A stretch of 8,618 nucleotides of DNA from Anaerolineae bacterium (GTDB taxonomy: Bacteria > Chloroflexota > Anaerolineae > B4-G1 > SLSP01), in NCBI GenBank assembly GCA_016927095.1, contig JAFGNI010000133.1:1-8618 (forward strand). Direction: 5' to 3'. Positions 1-7,407 of the stretch are shown piece after piece. The translations under genes and the position numbers were made by a program. The stretch's first letter is position 1. Each line of letters starts with the position of its first letter. Under the pieces are notes generated by a model. The model ran no database searches and was not told the DNA's origin. It worked only from the letters and a program-made list of their open reading frames with translations.

Positions 1-275
1 GAAACGTGAAGGCGTGATGGGGACGCAGATGGGGAAGGCACCGTACCGGCGCGAGGCATGATCCCAGAGCGCCGTGATTTGGCGCGCTTCTCCAACGGCT
101 CTTCCGCCAACCTGAGCCCGCAGCTAGCACGCACTCTTTCACGCTGGGAGCGGCCCGGGTACAGATCGAAACTGCTACGCGGCTGGGGGCGACCGTGCCG
201 GTCATTACGCAGCCGCGCGCGGTAGACTTCTGTTTCTCAGCGATAACAAAGGTTCTCCGGGATAGGTCCTTTTGA
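1..275. other. Left-edge stretch without a confident gene
   Basis: This stretch lies downstream of the cytidylate-kinase-like gene. On the plus strand one frame is open from 78 to a TGA at 273-275, about 65 codons, without an obvious ATG start or ribosome binding site. Its last part has a protein-like composition (for example LGATVPVITQPRAVDF), and its stop codon directly abuts the stop codon of the minus-strand gene at 276-278, as for two convergent genes. I do not recognise the product. A different plus frame is open from 10 and has an ATG at 58, and a minus frame is open from 205 to the left edge; neither looks like a known protein. The stretch could be the decayed 3' end of a convergent gene or simply non-coding. 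No clear terminator is visible. Confidence 0.35.
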
Positions 276-923
276 TTATGTGGACAGGTATTTGAGCGCA
301 TCCACGATGATGTGTGCCGCAGCCTCAAGGCTCCAGAGCCCGGTGTTGATCATCAAGTGGTAGAGCTCCGGCTCGTTCCAGTCCACTTTGTAATACGTGC
401 GCAAATAGTCCGCACCAGCACGATCGCGGCCCGCGACAAAGTCTCGCGCGGCCTCGAGACTTGTGAAGCGCTGTTGCTCGCGCACACGACGCACCCGCTC
501 CTCAAAGGGGGCCTCGATACGGACACGCAGCACACCAGGCTGGTCACGGAGGATCACCTGTCCTCCGCGCCCAAGGATTACGACATCGCCTTGTTCGTAA
601 GCCGTCTGGACGATACTGCGCAGCGTTGCAACAAAGCTCTTGCTGTCCAGCTCCCCGAGCTCTACAGTCCTGGCACCGCTGACCTCATCTCTCGATTCCC
701 ATGCCTCCGCCACCTTTTGACCAAAGAGGCGATCAAGGAAGCCGAAGACTTGATGCCGGTCCTCCGGGGAGTCAATGACCTCCTTCGATGAGAGACCCAT
801 GTCAGACGCCACCTGGGCCATCATGCTCTTGTCAAAGTAGCGATAGCCAAGTAGCTCACAGAGTTGGGAGGCGATTTCATCGCCCCCACTACCGTATTGC
901 CTGGAAATAGTTATGACCGCCAT
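276..923 (-). CDS. Cytidylate kinase-like family protein
   Basis: The 215-residue protein resembles the cytidylate-kinase-like family (PF13189), P-loop NMP-kinase relatives whose substrates are mostly unproven. It begins with the family's typical ITISRQYGSGG segment (residues 4-14), which takes the place of the P-loop. A second family-like strand-loop, VVILGRGGQVIL, spans 114-125. An arginine-rich stretch near 143-147, a lid-like region with GRDRAGADYLRTYY at 165-178 and a final YHLMINT strand near 188-194 follow, as in nucleoside monophosphate kinases. There is no signal peptide or membrane segment, so it should be cytosolic. The ATG at 923 is supported by GGGAGG five bases upstream. It is the last gene of the cluster, 118 bases after transaldolase, and may have its own promoter. 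A direct role in sugar breakdown is not evident; true CMP phosphorylation should not be assumed. Confidence 0.85.
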   Translation of the reverse strand: MAVITISRQYGSGGDEIASQLCELLGYRYFDKSMMAQVASDMGLSSKEVIDSPEDRHQVFGFLDRLFGQKVAEAWESRDEVSGARTVELGELDSKSFVATLRSIVQTAYEQGDVVILGRGGQVILRDQPGVLRVRIEAPFEERVRRVREQQRFTSLEAARDFVAGRDRAGADYLRTYYKVDWNEPELYHLMINTGLWSLEAAAHIIVDALKYLST

Positions 924-934
924 TATGACCTCCC

Positions 935-962
935 TCTACATGAATCTACACCCCGTTGTAGA
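935..962. repeat. Triple TCTACA/TGTAGA motif upstream of the kinase-like gene
   Basis: The plus strand carries TCTACA at 935-940 and 945-950 and its reverse complement TGTAGA at 957-962. The last two form a perfect 6-base inverted repeat around a 6-base spacer; the first two are direct repeats ten bases apart, about one helical turn. The motif ends next to the GGGAGG ribosome binding site of the gene starting at 923, so it could be an operator or an mRNA leader hairpin. No T-tract follows it on the minus strand, so it is unlikely to be a terminator. The assignment rests only on symmetry and position. Confidence 0.3.
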
Positions 963-1041
963 AACAGGGGGTTGAAACCACGTCTGTCCTGGCTTTCCAC
1001 AGTCCCTATCGTGCACTTCAGGGCATTTCGATGGCATAGCT

Positions 1042-2187
1042 CTAAATAGATGTTGACACGGCATCGCACTTTCTGCGCAGGCCATCGAGCAGTCCATCAA
1101 AGGAATTGACGAACAGCCGGGCACCCTCGGCGACCAACCGCTGCTCAACGATTTCCTGCACAGCGATGCCGACCTCGACAAGTTGTTCCAGGATTCGCTG
1201 CGCGCCCTCCAGATCCTCCTCAACGGTGTTGCCGCGCACCACGCCATGGTCGGCAAAGGCGAGCAGGGCATTCTCTGGGATGGTGTTGACGGTGCGCGGG
1301 CCAATGAGCTCGGCAATGTATAAGGTATCGGGATATGCCGGATTCTTGGTGCTGGTGCTGGCCCATAGCGGACGCTGCAGGTTAGCACCCTTCACCGCGA
1401 GCGCTTCCCAGCGCGGGCCGCTAAAGGCTTGCTTGAACGCCTGGTAAGCCAGCTTCACATTGGCCACAGCCGCCTTGCCAAGTAACCCTCTCAGCCGTGC
1501 CTGGTCGGCAGGGCTCTGCGTCGCGCTAATCCTGGCTTCCAGTTCACGATCAACCATGGTGTCAACCCGGCTGACGAAGAAGCTGCCAACGGAATGTATT
1601 CGGTTGACCGCCTTGCCTTCAGCCACGCGGCGCTCCAACCCGGCTATGTAGGCTTCCATGACTGCTTCGTAGAACGACACTGCGAACAGCAAGGTGACAT
1701 TGATGCTTACGCCCTCGTAGATTAGCTGTTGGATCGCCGGAAACCCCTCGCGGGTGGCAGGAACCTTGATCAGTAAATTGGGCCGATCGACCGTTTGCCA
1801 CAGCCGCCGAGCCTCCTTCACCGTCTCCTCGGTATTGAACGCGAGACGCGGACTGACCTCAATGCTGACCCGGCCATCAAAACCGCCGGTCTGCTCGTAA
1901 GTTGGCCGCAGAATGTCACAGGCCATGCGGACGTCGTCTGTGGCCAACTTCTCGAAAATCTGTGGGGCGGATTGGCCCAGCCCCGCCAGGCGCTGGATGT
2001 CTTCATCATAGTCCGAGCTACCACTGATCGCCTTGTCGAAGATCGTTGGGTTGGATGTGACGCCCACGACTGCGTAGCGGTCGATCAACGACCGCAGTCC
2101 GCCCGATTCGATGAGGCTACGTCCGATAGAGTCATACCAGACACTCTGCCCGTACTGTTGGAGATCGAACAACGGATTCTTTGACAT
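1042..2187 (-). CDS. tal: Transaldolase
   Basis: This enzyme moves a dihydroxyacetone unit from sedoheptulose-7-phosphate to glyceraldehyde-3-phosphate, giving fructose-6-phosphate and erythrose-4-phosphate, in the cytosol. At 381 residues it belongs to the long transaldolase form found in actinobacteria, cyanobacteria and relatives. Visible marks are QYGQSVWYDSIGR at 11-23 with the conserved Asp19, VTSNPTIF at 43-50, the Schiff-base lysine in LLIKVPAT (Lys141), the SINVTLLF strand after it, and RPLWASTSTKNPAY in the C-terminal half. The ATG at 2187 follows GGGAG with an 8-base spacing. It starts 23 bases after the transketolase stop, so the two are almost certainly cotranscribed and act on each other's products. 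No truncation or missing key residue is seen. Confidence 0.96.
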   Translation of the reverse strand: MSKNPLFDLQQYGQSVWYDSIGRSLIESGGLRSLIDRYAVVGVTSNPTIFDKAISGSSDYDEDIQRLAGLGQSAPQIFEKLATDDVRMACDILRPTYEQTGGFDGRVSIEVSPRLAFNTEETVKEARRLWQTVDRPNLLIKVPATREGFPAIQQLIYEGVSINVTLLFAVSFYEAVMEAYIAGLERRVAEGKAVNRIHSVGSFFVSRVDTMVDRELEARISATQSPADQARLRGLLGKAAVANVKLAYQAFKQAFSGPRWEALAVKGANLQRPLWASTSTKNPAYPDTLYIAELIGPRTVNTIPENALLAFADHGVVRGNTVEEDLEGAQRILEQLVEVGIAVQEIVEQRLVAEGARLFVNSFDGLLDGLRRKCDAVSTSI

Positions 2188-2210
2188 TTTTTTCTCTCCC
2201 GTATGTGAGC

Positions 2211-4274
2211 CTAACTTTCTCCGCCCGGTGTGGGAAACCGAAGCAGAGCCAGGGCGCGCGCGACGACATCGTCGACGGTGAGCCCGTATTTCTCGAACAA
2301 GATCCTGGCTGGAGCTGAGGCGCCAAAACGATTTCCTACGGATAGCACAGCTCCGGAATCGCCCACGTACTGTGCCCAGCCCAAAGGCACACCTGCCTCG
2401 ATCGCCACCCGTGCTTTGATCGTCGGTGGCAAGACCTCATCGCGATACGCGTGCGGTTGCGCATCGAACAACTCACAGGAGGGCATACTGACCACCCGCA
2501 CACCGATGCCCTGGGTCGCCAGCCGATCTCGGGCCTCCATCGCCAGTGACACCTCGGAACCGCTGGCAATCAGGATCACGTCGGGGGTGCCACTGGCGTC
2601 CGCGAGGACGTAGGCCCCACGGGACACATCTCCCCCGGCAGCGAAAACCGGCAAGGCTTGGCGCGTCAGCACAAAGGCGACTGGACCGGTACGCTGGCTC
2701 AGAGCGAAACGCCAGGCCTGCGCGGTCTCATTCGCGTCAGCAGGCCGGATCACTGTGAGATTTGGGATGACCCGCAGCGAGGCGACTTGCTCGACTGGCT
2801 GGTGGGTGGGGCCGTCTTCGCCCACACCAATGCTGTCGTGGGTAAAGACGTAGAACACGGGCAATTCCATCAAGGCTGCCAACCGGATGGCGGGGCGCAT
2901 ATAATCGGCGAACATCAGGAAGGTGGCGCCAAAAGGAAGGATGCCGCCATGGAGCGCCAGTCCGTTCAAGATCGCTCCCATGGCGTGCTCACGTACGCCG
3001 AAGTGGAGGTTGCGTCCGCCGTAGCCCCACTCGCCGCCGACTGCGCCCTGCCGGTCATCGGCCTGATTCGTCGGAGACTGATAATCGCCCTGACCCTTCA
3101 GGGCGGTCTCAGTTGATGGGTTGAGATCGGCGGAGCCCCCAATCAGCTCGGGTACGCGTGCCGCGATGGCGTTAAGCACCTTTCCGCCCGCGGCGCGTGT
3201 CGCAATGGGTTTCGCACCAGGGGCAAAGGTAGGGATATCAGCATCCCAGTTGTCCGGCAGTTTACCGACTATCACACGCTGCCACTCAGCGGCCAGGACA
3301 GGGTAAGTCTCTGCATAAGCTTTGAAGCACTCCTGCCACTGCGCCTCCCATCGCTTGCCGCGCTCGACTGCCAGGCGGAAATGGGTCACGGCGTCATCAG
3401 GGAGGAAGAATGGCTCTAGCGAAGGATAGTTGAGGTTCTTCTTTGTCTGAATCACGTCTTCGGCATTGAGCGGTGCGCCGTGCACGCCGAAGGTGTCCTG
3501 CTTGGGGCTGGCAAAGCCAATGTTCGTCCGCACCACGAGGAGTGAGGGTTTGTCGTCTACTGCTTTCGCTGCGGCGATGGCGTCTGCCACGGCGTCTGGG
3601 TCGTTGCCATGCGCAACGTGCAACACATGCCAGCCGTAAGCCTCGAACCGCTTCCCGACGTCTTCGGTGAAGGTCAGGTTGATCGTCGCTGCCAGCGAGA
3701 TATGGTTACAATCGTAAAGACAGATGAGCTTGCCCAGCCCCAGATGTCCGGCGAGCGAGGCTGCCTCAGATGCGATCCCTTCCATCAGGCAACCGTCGCC
3801 GGCGATCGTGTAGGTGTAGTGATCCACAATCGCGTGACCAGGCCGGTTGAAACGCGCCGCCATGAAGCGCTCAGCCATCGCCATGCCAACCGCGTTGCCG
3901 AATCCCTGGCCTAGTGGGCCAGTTGTGGTCTCGATGCCGGGCGTGACGCCGCGCTCTGGGTGACCGGGCGTTGAACTGCCCCACTGCCTGAACTGCTTGA
4001 TCTGTTCGAGAGGTAGATCGTAGCCAGTCAGATGGAGGAGGCTGTAGAGGAGCATCGAGCCGTGTCCAGCAGAAAGCACGAACCGGTCGCGGTCTGGCCA
4101 GGCCGGATTGGCCGGACTATGCTTCAGGAAGCGATCCCACAGTGCGTAGGCCATGGGTGCAGCACCGAGCGGCAAACCCGGGTGCCCGGAGTTGGCCTTC
4201 AAAACACCATCAATCGAGAGAGCCCGGATGGTGTCAATACAGAGTTGGTCGAGTTGGCGGAATGCAGTTGACAT
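2211..4274 (-). CDS. tkt: Transketolase
   Basis: The thiamine-diphosphate enzyme transfers a two-carbon unit from D-xylulose-5-phosphate to ribose-5-phosphate or erythrose-4-phosphate. The 687-residue length is normal. The N-terminal domain has [15 protein letters not shown] (29-43), SAGHGS (68-73), [16 protein letters not shown] (117-132) and the cofactor motif from GDG (159-161) to Asn190. GVHGAP lies at 263-268. In the pyrimidine-binding domain FGVREHAMG holds the catalytic glutamate (Glu429), followed by [17 protein letters not shown] at 477-493. The ATG at 4274 is supported by GGGAG (4280-4284), five bases upstream. That binding site overlaps the ancestral stop codon of the rpiB remnant, so the two genes were once translationally adjacent. 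In this cluster it would consume the D-xylulose-5-phosphate made by the upstream epimerases. Confidence 0.97.
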   Translation of the reverse strand: MSTAFRQLDQLCIDTIRALSIDGVLKANSGHPGLPLGAAPMAYALWDRFLKHSPANPAWPDRDRFVLSAGHGSMLLYSLLHLTGYDLPLEQIKQFRQWGSSTPGHPERGVTPGIETTTGPLGQGFGNAVGMAMAERFMAARFNRPGHAIVDHYTYTIAGDGCLMEGIASEAASLAGHLGLGKLICLYDCNHISLAATINLTFTEDVGKRFEAYGWHVLHVAHGNDPDAVADAIAAAKAVDDKPSLLVVRTNIGFASPKQDTFGVHGAPLNAEDVIQTKKNLNYPSLEPFFLPDDAVTHFRLAVERGKRWEAQWQECFKAYAETYPVLAAEWQRVIVGKLPDNWDADIPTFAPGAKPIATRAAGGKVLNAIAARVPELIGGSADLNPSTETALKGQGDYQSPTNQADDRQGAVGGEWGYGGRNLHFGVREHAMGAILNGLALHGGILPFGATFLMFADYMRPAIRLAALMELPVFYVFTHDSIGVGEDGPTHQPVEQVASLRVIPNLTVIRPADANETAQAWRFALSQRTGPVAFVLTRQALPVFAAGGDVSRGAYVLADASGTPDVILIASGSEVSLAMEARDRLATQGIGVRVVSMPSCELFDAQPHAYRDEVLPPTIKARVAIEAGVPLGWAQYVGDSGAVLSVGNRFGASAPARILFEKYGLTVDDVVARALALLRFPTPGGES

Positions 4275-4278
4275 AGTA

Positions 4279-4284
4279 TCTCCC
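4279..4284 (-). promoter_or_regulatory. Ribosome binding site of tkt, overlapping the old rpiB stop
   Basis: The minus strand reads TAGGGAGATACTATG. GGGAG is placed for the tkt ATG at 4274, and the TAG at 4286-4284 is the stop that the intact rpiB frame would have used. Ribosomes finishing rpiB would have stopped on the tkt binding site. Because rpiB is now frameshifted, with stops further upstream, that coupling should be lost. Confidence 0.7.
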
Positions 4285-4711
4285 TATTGCACCTGAGCTT
4301 TTTGAATCTTGAGCATCTTATCCAGCCAGCGATGAAGGCTGGGGATCAGGGAAGGATTTTGCGGCCGCGAAGGCGCACACCGGTGCGCGGGCCCGCTCCT
4401 CGTCGATGTTACGCGAGCCTGGGCACAGTACCTTCGCATCATACTCAACCCCCTGGGCCACAGTGCAGGTGTCGTGGCCCACCCTGGAGCGACACACCTT
4501 GTTGTCGGCCACGCAGGCGCTGACAGCGTTGCCGCACAGCATCACCGCGTGGCCGGCCTGACCGCGCTGCACTGCGTGCCCGACCGCGCAGACGAAACCG
4601 GCGTCATACCCTCGCGCGCCGCAGTCGATCACTTCATGCTCAAGTCTGATCAACTCAATTCGTGACGCCTTGCTTGAGTGAATAGCCGCCGTGTGCAGTC
4701 TCGACAGCCAT
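4284..4711 (-). pseudogene. rpiB: Decayed ribose-5-phosphate isomerase B
   Basis: Three fragments in three frames line up in order with an RpiB/LacA/LacB-type isomerase of about 150 residues. From the ATG at 4711 (or in-frame ATG 4717) the first reads to HGGYSLKQGVTN and hits TGA at 4657-4655; dropping one T of the pair at 4657-4658 restores NELIRLEHEVIDCG. The second fragment (about 4654 to 4336) contains FVCAVGHAVQRGQAGHAVML, the active-site Cys in LCGNAVS, then ADNKV, GHDT, AQGVEYD and KVLCPGSRNI. The third (4334-4284) reads HRWLDKMLKIQKAQVQ to TAG, the typical C-terminus. Losses include the N-terminal Gly-Ala-Asp before His, the Asp-Asp-Tyr-Pro region before FVCAV, the glycines of the loop after Cys, and part of the stretch before HDT. 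The intact enzyme interconverts ribulose-5-phosphate and ribose-5-phosphate. It sits between the kinase and tkt with operon spacing. Sequencing error could explain one frameshift but not the in-frame losses. Confidence 0.85.
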
Positions 4712-4731
4712 CGTCATTACCGTCGCCCTGG

Positions 4732-5691
4732 TTAGCGGTAGATGTCCGGCGAGCTGGTATCCAGCAGCTTCTCAAGTTCGTCAGAGGTCGTGATGACCTG
4801 GTCCCCATACTGGCTGAGCGCCAGCGCCGCGGTGAGCGCGCCGTAACGTAGACCCTTGGCGAAATCGCCCTGGAGCCAACCGTGCAACACACCGCCGACC
4901 ATTGCATCGCCCGCGCCAATGCGATCCAGGATCACGACCTCGCGCGCAGGCTGTTTGTACAACGTCTGGCGATCCCAGCCGATCAGGCCGTCGCCCGACA
5001 GCGAAGTCACGATATGCCCGGCGCTCGTCAGATCCCCAAGCTGGAGCACGATCTCCTCCGGTTTACCCTCGATCCCGAACACCTGGCGAGCATCGCTCCG
5101 CCCACAAAAGAGCATGGCCACCTCGCTCAGGATGGGCAGAACCGTGTCACGCGCTTCCTCGGGTGTCCACACGCGGCGCCTGTAGTTCATGTCAAAGCTC
5201 ACGGGTACCCCGGCTGCCTTGGCGCGGCGCACGGCTTCCAGCAAAATCTCCCTAATCGTGGGTGACAGGGGTAAGGTGAGGCCCGAGATGTGAACTAGCC
5301 TGGTATCAAGCAGGTAATCCCAGTTGATCTGATCGGCCGTCAGGTTCGTGAAAACGGTATTAGCCCGGTCGTAGTACACCTGCGTTGCGCGTGGCGGCAC
5401 GGCATATTCGACATAGTACGTGGCCAACCGGCCCGAGGCTGACCAGATCATCGCGGATAGGTCGAGGCCCGGCAGTTTGAACTCGTTGGCGACGCGGCGA
5501 CCAAGCGGCGTGTCAGGCATACCGCTGATCCAGCCACAGCTCCAGCCAAGTCGCGCCAGGAGGCTTACGACGTTGGCTTCTGTACAGGCCACATGCACAT
5601 CGAGTTGGTTTGCCACTTCCAAGCGATGCCCAGGCGGCACGCTGTAACGCAGTTGGCCCTCACCAATGGTGGTTACGTCAAATCGGGACAT
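4732..5691 (-). CDS. PfkB-family carbohydrate kinase
   Basis: The 319-residue protein is a ribokinase/PfkB-fold sugar kinase, closest in style to 2-keto-3-deoxygluconate-kinase-like members. The N-terminus TTIGEGQLRYS is typical, and the substrate-binding segment reads VACTEANV at 34-41 where relatives usually have a glycine-rich form such as Gly-Ala-Glu-Ala-Asn. SFDMNYRRRVW (165-175), LFCGRSDA (194-201) and the signature DRIGAGDAMVGG (256-267), with catalytic base Asp262, follow. The C-terminus is complete. The ATG at 5691 is set by AAGGAGG (5699-5705), seven bases upstream. Uptake here is by an ABC system, which delivers unphosphorylated sugar, so a kinase is needed before UlaD; this is the only one in the window. 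Its substrate (3-keto-L-gulonate, a related keto acid, or a pentulose) cannot be read from the sequence. Confidence 0.92.
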   Translation of the reverse strand: MSRFDVTTIGEGQLRYSVPPGHRLEVANQLDVHVACTEANVVSLLARLGWSCGWISGMPDTPLGRRVANEFKLPGLDLSAMIWSASGRLATYYVEYAVPPRATQVYYDRANTVFTNLTADQINWDYLLDTRLVHISGLTLPLSPTIREILLEAVRRAKAAGVPVSFDMNYRRRVWTPEEARDTVLPILSEVAMLFCGRSDARQVFGIEGKPEEIVLQLGDLTSAGHIVTSLSGDGLIGWDRQTLYKQPAREVVILDRIGAGDAMVGGVLHGWLQGDFAKGLRYGALTAALALSQYGDQVITTSDELEKLLDTSSPDIYR

Positions 5692-5746
5692 CCAATTGCC
5701 TCCTTGGACATCAGAGTAGACACTTCCTCTACAAACGTCTCATCGG

Positions 5747-6409
5747 TTACCCTATTTTCGCCGCCGCGAAGGTACCATAACGGTGCTGGTAGCGGTCATA
5801 GTTGGCGGCGATCTCCTCCGCGGGCAGCTCCTCCACCTGGCCGATTTGCATGGCCAGCCAAACCGTCCGGGCAACGTCCTCAACCATGATGGCCGCCTTC
5901 AGTGCTTTCTGGACGGTAGCACCGATGGTGAATACACCATGCTGCTTCATCAGGATCGCCACCGACGTGCCAATGTGCCGCACGATAGTCTCGCCGATCT
6001 CCTGGTCGCCGATACGCACGTAGGGTGCACACGGGATGGTCGTGCCGAACTCGTCTGCGATGGCGGTGAGACAGACCGGGATCGGCTTGCCGACAGCCGC
6101 GAATGCGGTGGCGTAGTTTGAGTGCGTGTGGGTCACCGCGTTGACGTCGGGCCGGTGTTTGTAGATCGAGAGGTGCGATGCGGTGTCTGTGGATGGGCCG
6201 AGATTCGCCTCGATGATGTTGCCGTCCAGGTCAACGACCACCATGTTTTCGGGGGTGAGCTCATCGAACAGAATGCCGCTGGGCTTGATGACGATGAGTC
6301 CAGATTCGAGGTCACGGCCGCTGACGTTGCCGCTGGTCCAGGTGACCAGACCGTTTTCCGGCAGCGCCATGTTGGCGCGCCAGACTTCTTCACGCAGTTG
6401 TTTGAGCAT
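5747..6409 (-). CDS. araD: L-ribulose-5-phosphate 4-epimerase, AraD/UlaF class
   Basis: A class II aldolase/adducin-fold protein of 220 residues that should turn L-ribulose-5-phosphate into D-xylulose-5-phosphate by retro-aldol cleavage and re-addition. It opens with a near-standard AraD/UlaF N-terminus (ANMALPENGLVTWTSGNVSG, 12-31) and has KPSG at 42-45 and PSTDT at 72-76 with Asp75. Predicted metal ligands are His94 and His96 in THTHS and His157 in KQHGVF; Asp119 in AIADEF aligns with the catalytic Asp120 of E. coli AraD. The end YDRYQHRYG carries the conserved tyrosine. It is shorter than E. coli AraD or UlaF (about 230 residues) because the loop between IPCAPY and the third His is reduced, as in other short AraD-like proteins. 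The start overlaps the ulaE end by 20 bases; AGGAG (6417-6421) lies inside ulaE. A fuculose-phosphate aldolase role is the main alternative. Confidence 0.88.
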   Translation of the reverse strand: MLKQLREEVWRANMALPENGLVTWTSGNVSGRDLESGLIVIKPSGILFDELTPENMVVVDLDGNIIEANLGPSTDTASHLSIYKHRPDVNAVTHTHSNYATAFAAVGKPIPVCLTAIADEFGTTIPCAPYVRIGDQEIGETIVRHIGTSVAILMKQHGVFTIGATVQKALKAAIMVEDVARTVWLAMQIGQVEELPAEEIAANYDRYQHRYGTFAAAKIG

Positions 6410-7274
6410 TGTGATTCTCCTCTCGCGGGCTGCCGCCCGATTTCACCAATCCACCTTCAATCATCCGTGCCAACACCCACTCGCGTGACTCACGGATGAT
6501 GCGCAACGCGTCCGGCGAGTCGTCATTCCACATCTCCAACATCACCGGACCGACGTAGCGCATCTCGCCCAGCTTCCGGAACGCGTCCAAGAAAGGTACA
6601 ATGCCCTGGCCGAAGGGCACCCGTCGTGGCTCACCCGGCCGCGTGTCCTTGACGTGGATGCCCACCAGGTGACCGCTACCGCGCTCCAGCTCTGCAACAA
6701 CGTCCAGGCCGTGCTCGCCCAGGTTGCCCACGTCGGGGTATACCTGGAACCAAGGTGAGTTGAAATAATCGACGAAGATCATGGCCTTGGTGATCGAATC
6801 GACGTCATTGCCGTCCACGTTTTCCAGGGCCAGCATCACGCCGGACTGGCTGGCCCACTCGAGCCCTTGAGCAAGGCCATCGCGGTAGCGCTCCATGGTT
6901 CCAGGGATGTGCGGCTCGTAGTAGACATAGTAGCCGGCCAGCTGGATCGTACGGATACCCGTCTCGGCGCAGAAGCTGACCGCCTTGCGCATGATGTCCA
7001 GGCCGCGCTCGCGGATCTCGGGTGAGGCGCTGCCCAGCGCCCACTTGCGATGACCACTGAGGCACATCGTGATGATCGGCACGCCGGTGGCCGCGACCGC
7101 CTGGCGCAACTCGGCCCGCTCACTGGCAGACCAATCCAGGCGGCCCAGGCGTTCGTCGCTCTCGTCGACCGACATTTCCACAAAGTCGAAGCCGGCGGCG
7201 CGGGCCAGTGCCAGCCGCTCGTGCCAGGTAACGTTGTAAGGCAACGCTTTCTCGTAAATACCTAAAGGCAGCAT
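6390..7274 (-). CDS. ulaE: L-ribulose/L-xylulose-5-phosphate 3-epimerase UlaE
   Basis: A TIM-barrel sugar-phosphate epimerase of 294 residues that interconverts L-xylulose-5-phosphate and L-ribulose-5-phosphate. It matches the E. coli UlaE/SgbU pattern closely along its length: PLGIYEKALP at 3-12, GFDFVEMSVDESDERLGRLD at 28-47, MCLSGHRKWALGS at 70-82, IQLAGYYVYYE at 110-120, PWFQVYPDVGNL at 174-185 and GIHVKDTRPG at 205-214. Likely metal ligands and catalytic residues are Glu151, Asp181, His207 and Glu247 (in MLEMW). I chose the ATG at 7274 because it aligns with the family start and has AAGGAG (7282-7287) seven bases upstream. The frame stays open to an ATG at 7376, but the extra 34 residues are arginine-rich and unlike the family. 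The 3' end contains the araD binding site, so the two genes are probably translationally coupled. Confidence 0.95.
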   Translation of the reverse strand: MLPLGIYEKALPYNVTWHERLALARAAGFDFVEMSVDESDERLGRLDWSASERAELRQAVAATGVPIITMCLSGHRKWALGSASPEIRERGLDIMRKAVSFCAETGIRTIQLAGYYVYYEPHIPGTMERYRDGLAQGLEWASQSGVMLALENVDGNDVDSITKAMIFVDYFNSPWFQVYPDVGNLGEHGLDVVAELERGSGHLVGIHVKDTRPGEPRRVPFGQGIVPFLDAFRKLGEMRYVGPVMLEMWNDDSPDALRIIRESREWVLARMIEGGLVKSGGSPREENHNAQTTA

Positions 7275-7281
7275 GTGCAGG

Positions 7282-7287
7282 CTCCTT
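7282..7287 (-). promoter_or_regulatory. Ribosome binding site fixing the ulaE start
   Basis: AAGGAG on the minus strand lies seven bases before the ATG at 7274. No comparable site precedes the upstream in-frame ATG at 7376, so this decides the start. The 133-base gap from here to the ulaD stop at 7408 shows no clear hairpin with a T-tract. Confidence 0.75.
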
Positions 7288-7407
7288 CTGTGTGCGAGAG
7301 TAGGGAGCGAGGCGTCCCTGTCACGAGGTCTCGCAGCAGCCGATTCCGCGAAGGAAGCGACCACGCCCAATGGCAATACTCGTTCGAAAACCCCTCGCCC
7401 CCACGCC

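Noticed and set aside
248..273. AAAGG/CCTTTT hairpin as a terminator at the end of the kinase-like gene
   Set aside because: The stem has only five base pairs and a 15-base loop; the short T run lies on the plus-strand side and spans the stop codon.
312..791. Plus-strand frame of 159 codons opposite the cytidylate-kinase-like gene
   Set aside because: The minus-strand protein shows family motifs along its whole length and a good ribosome binding site; the plus frame shows neither.
951..970. Hairpin CCCCGTT/AAC(A)GGGG as a terminator after transaldolase
   Set aside because: The stem is short with a bulge and no T-tract follows on the minus strand, so intrinsic termination is not supported.
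2658..3116. Plus-strand frame of 152 codons opposite transketolase
   Set aside because: It lies fully antisense to a clearly conserved enzyme and its translation resembles no known protein; long antisense frames are common in GC-rich DNA.
4318..4653. A 111-codon minus-strand frame as an intact small gene
   Set aside because: It begins at TTG in the middle of an RpiB-like sequence, and the matching N- and C-terminal parts continue in other frames. It is the central fragment of the rpiB pseudogene.
7275..7376. Longer ulaE start at 7376
   Set aside because: The extra 34 residues are arginine-rich and have no counterpart in the UlaE family, while the ATG at 7274 has a good ribosome binding site.
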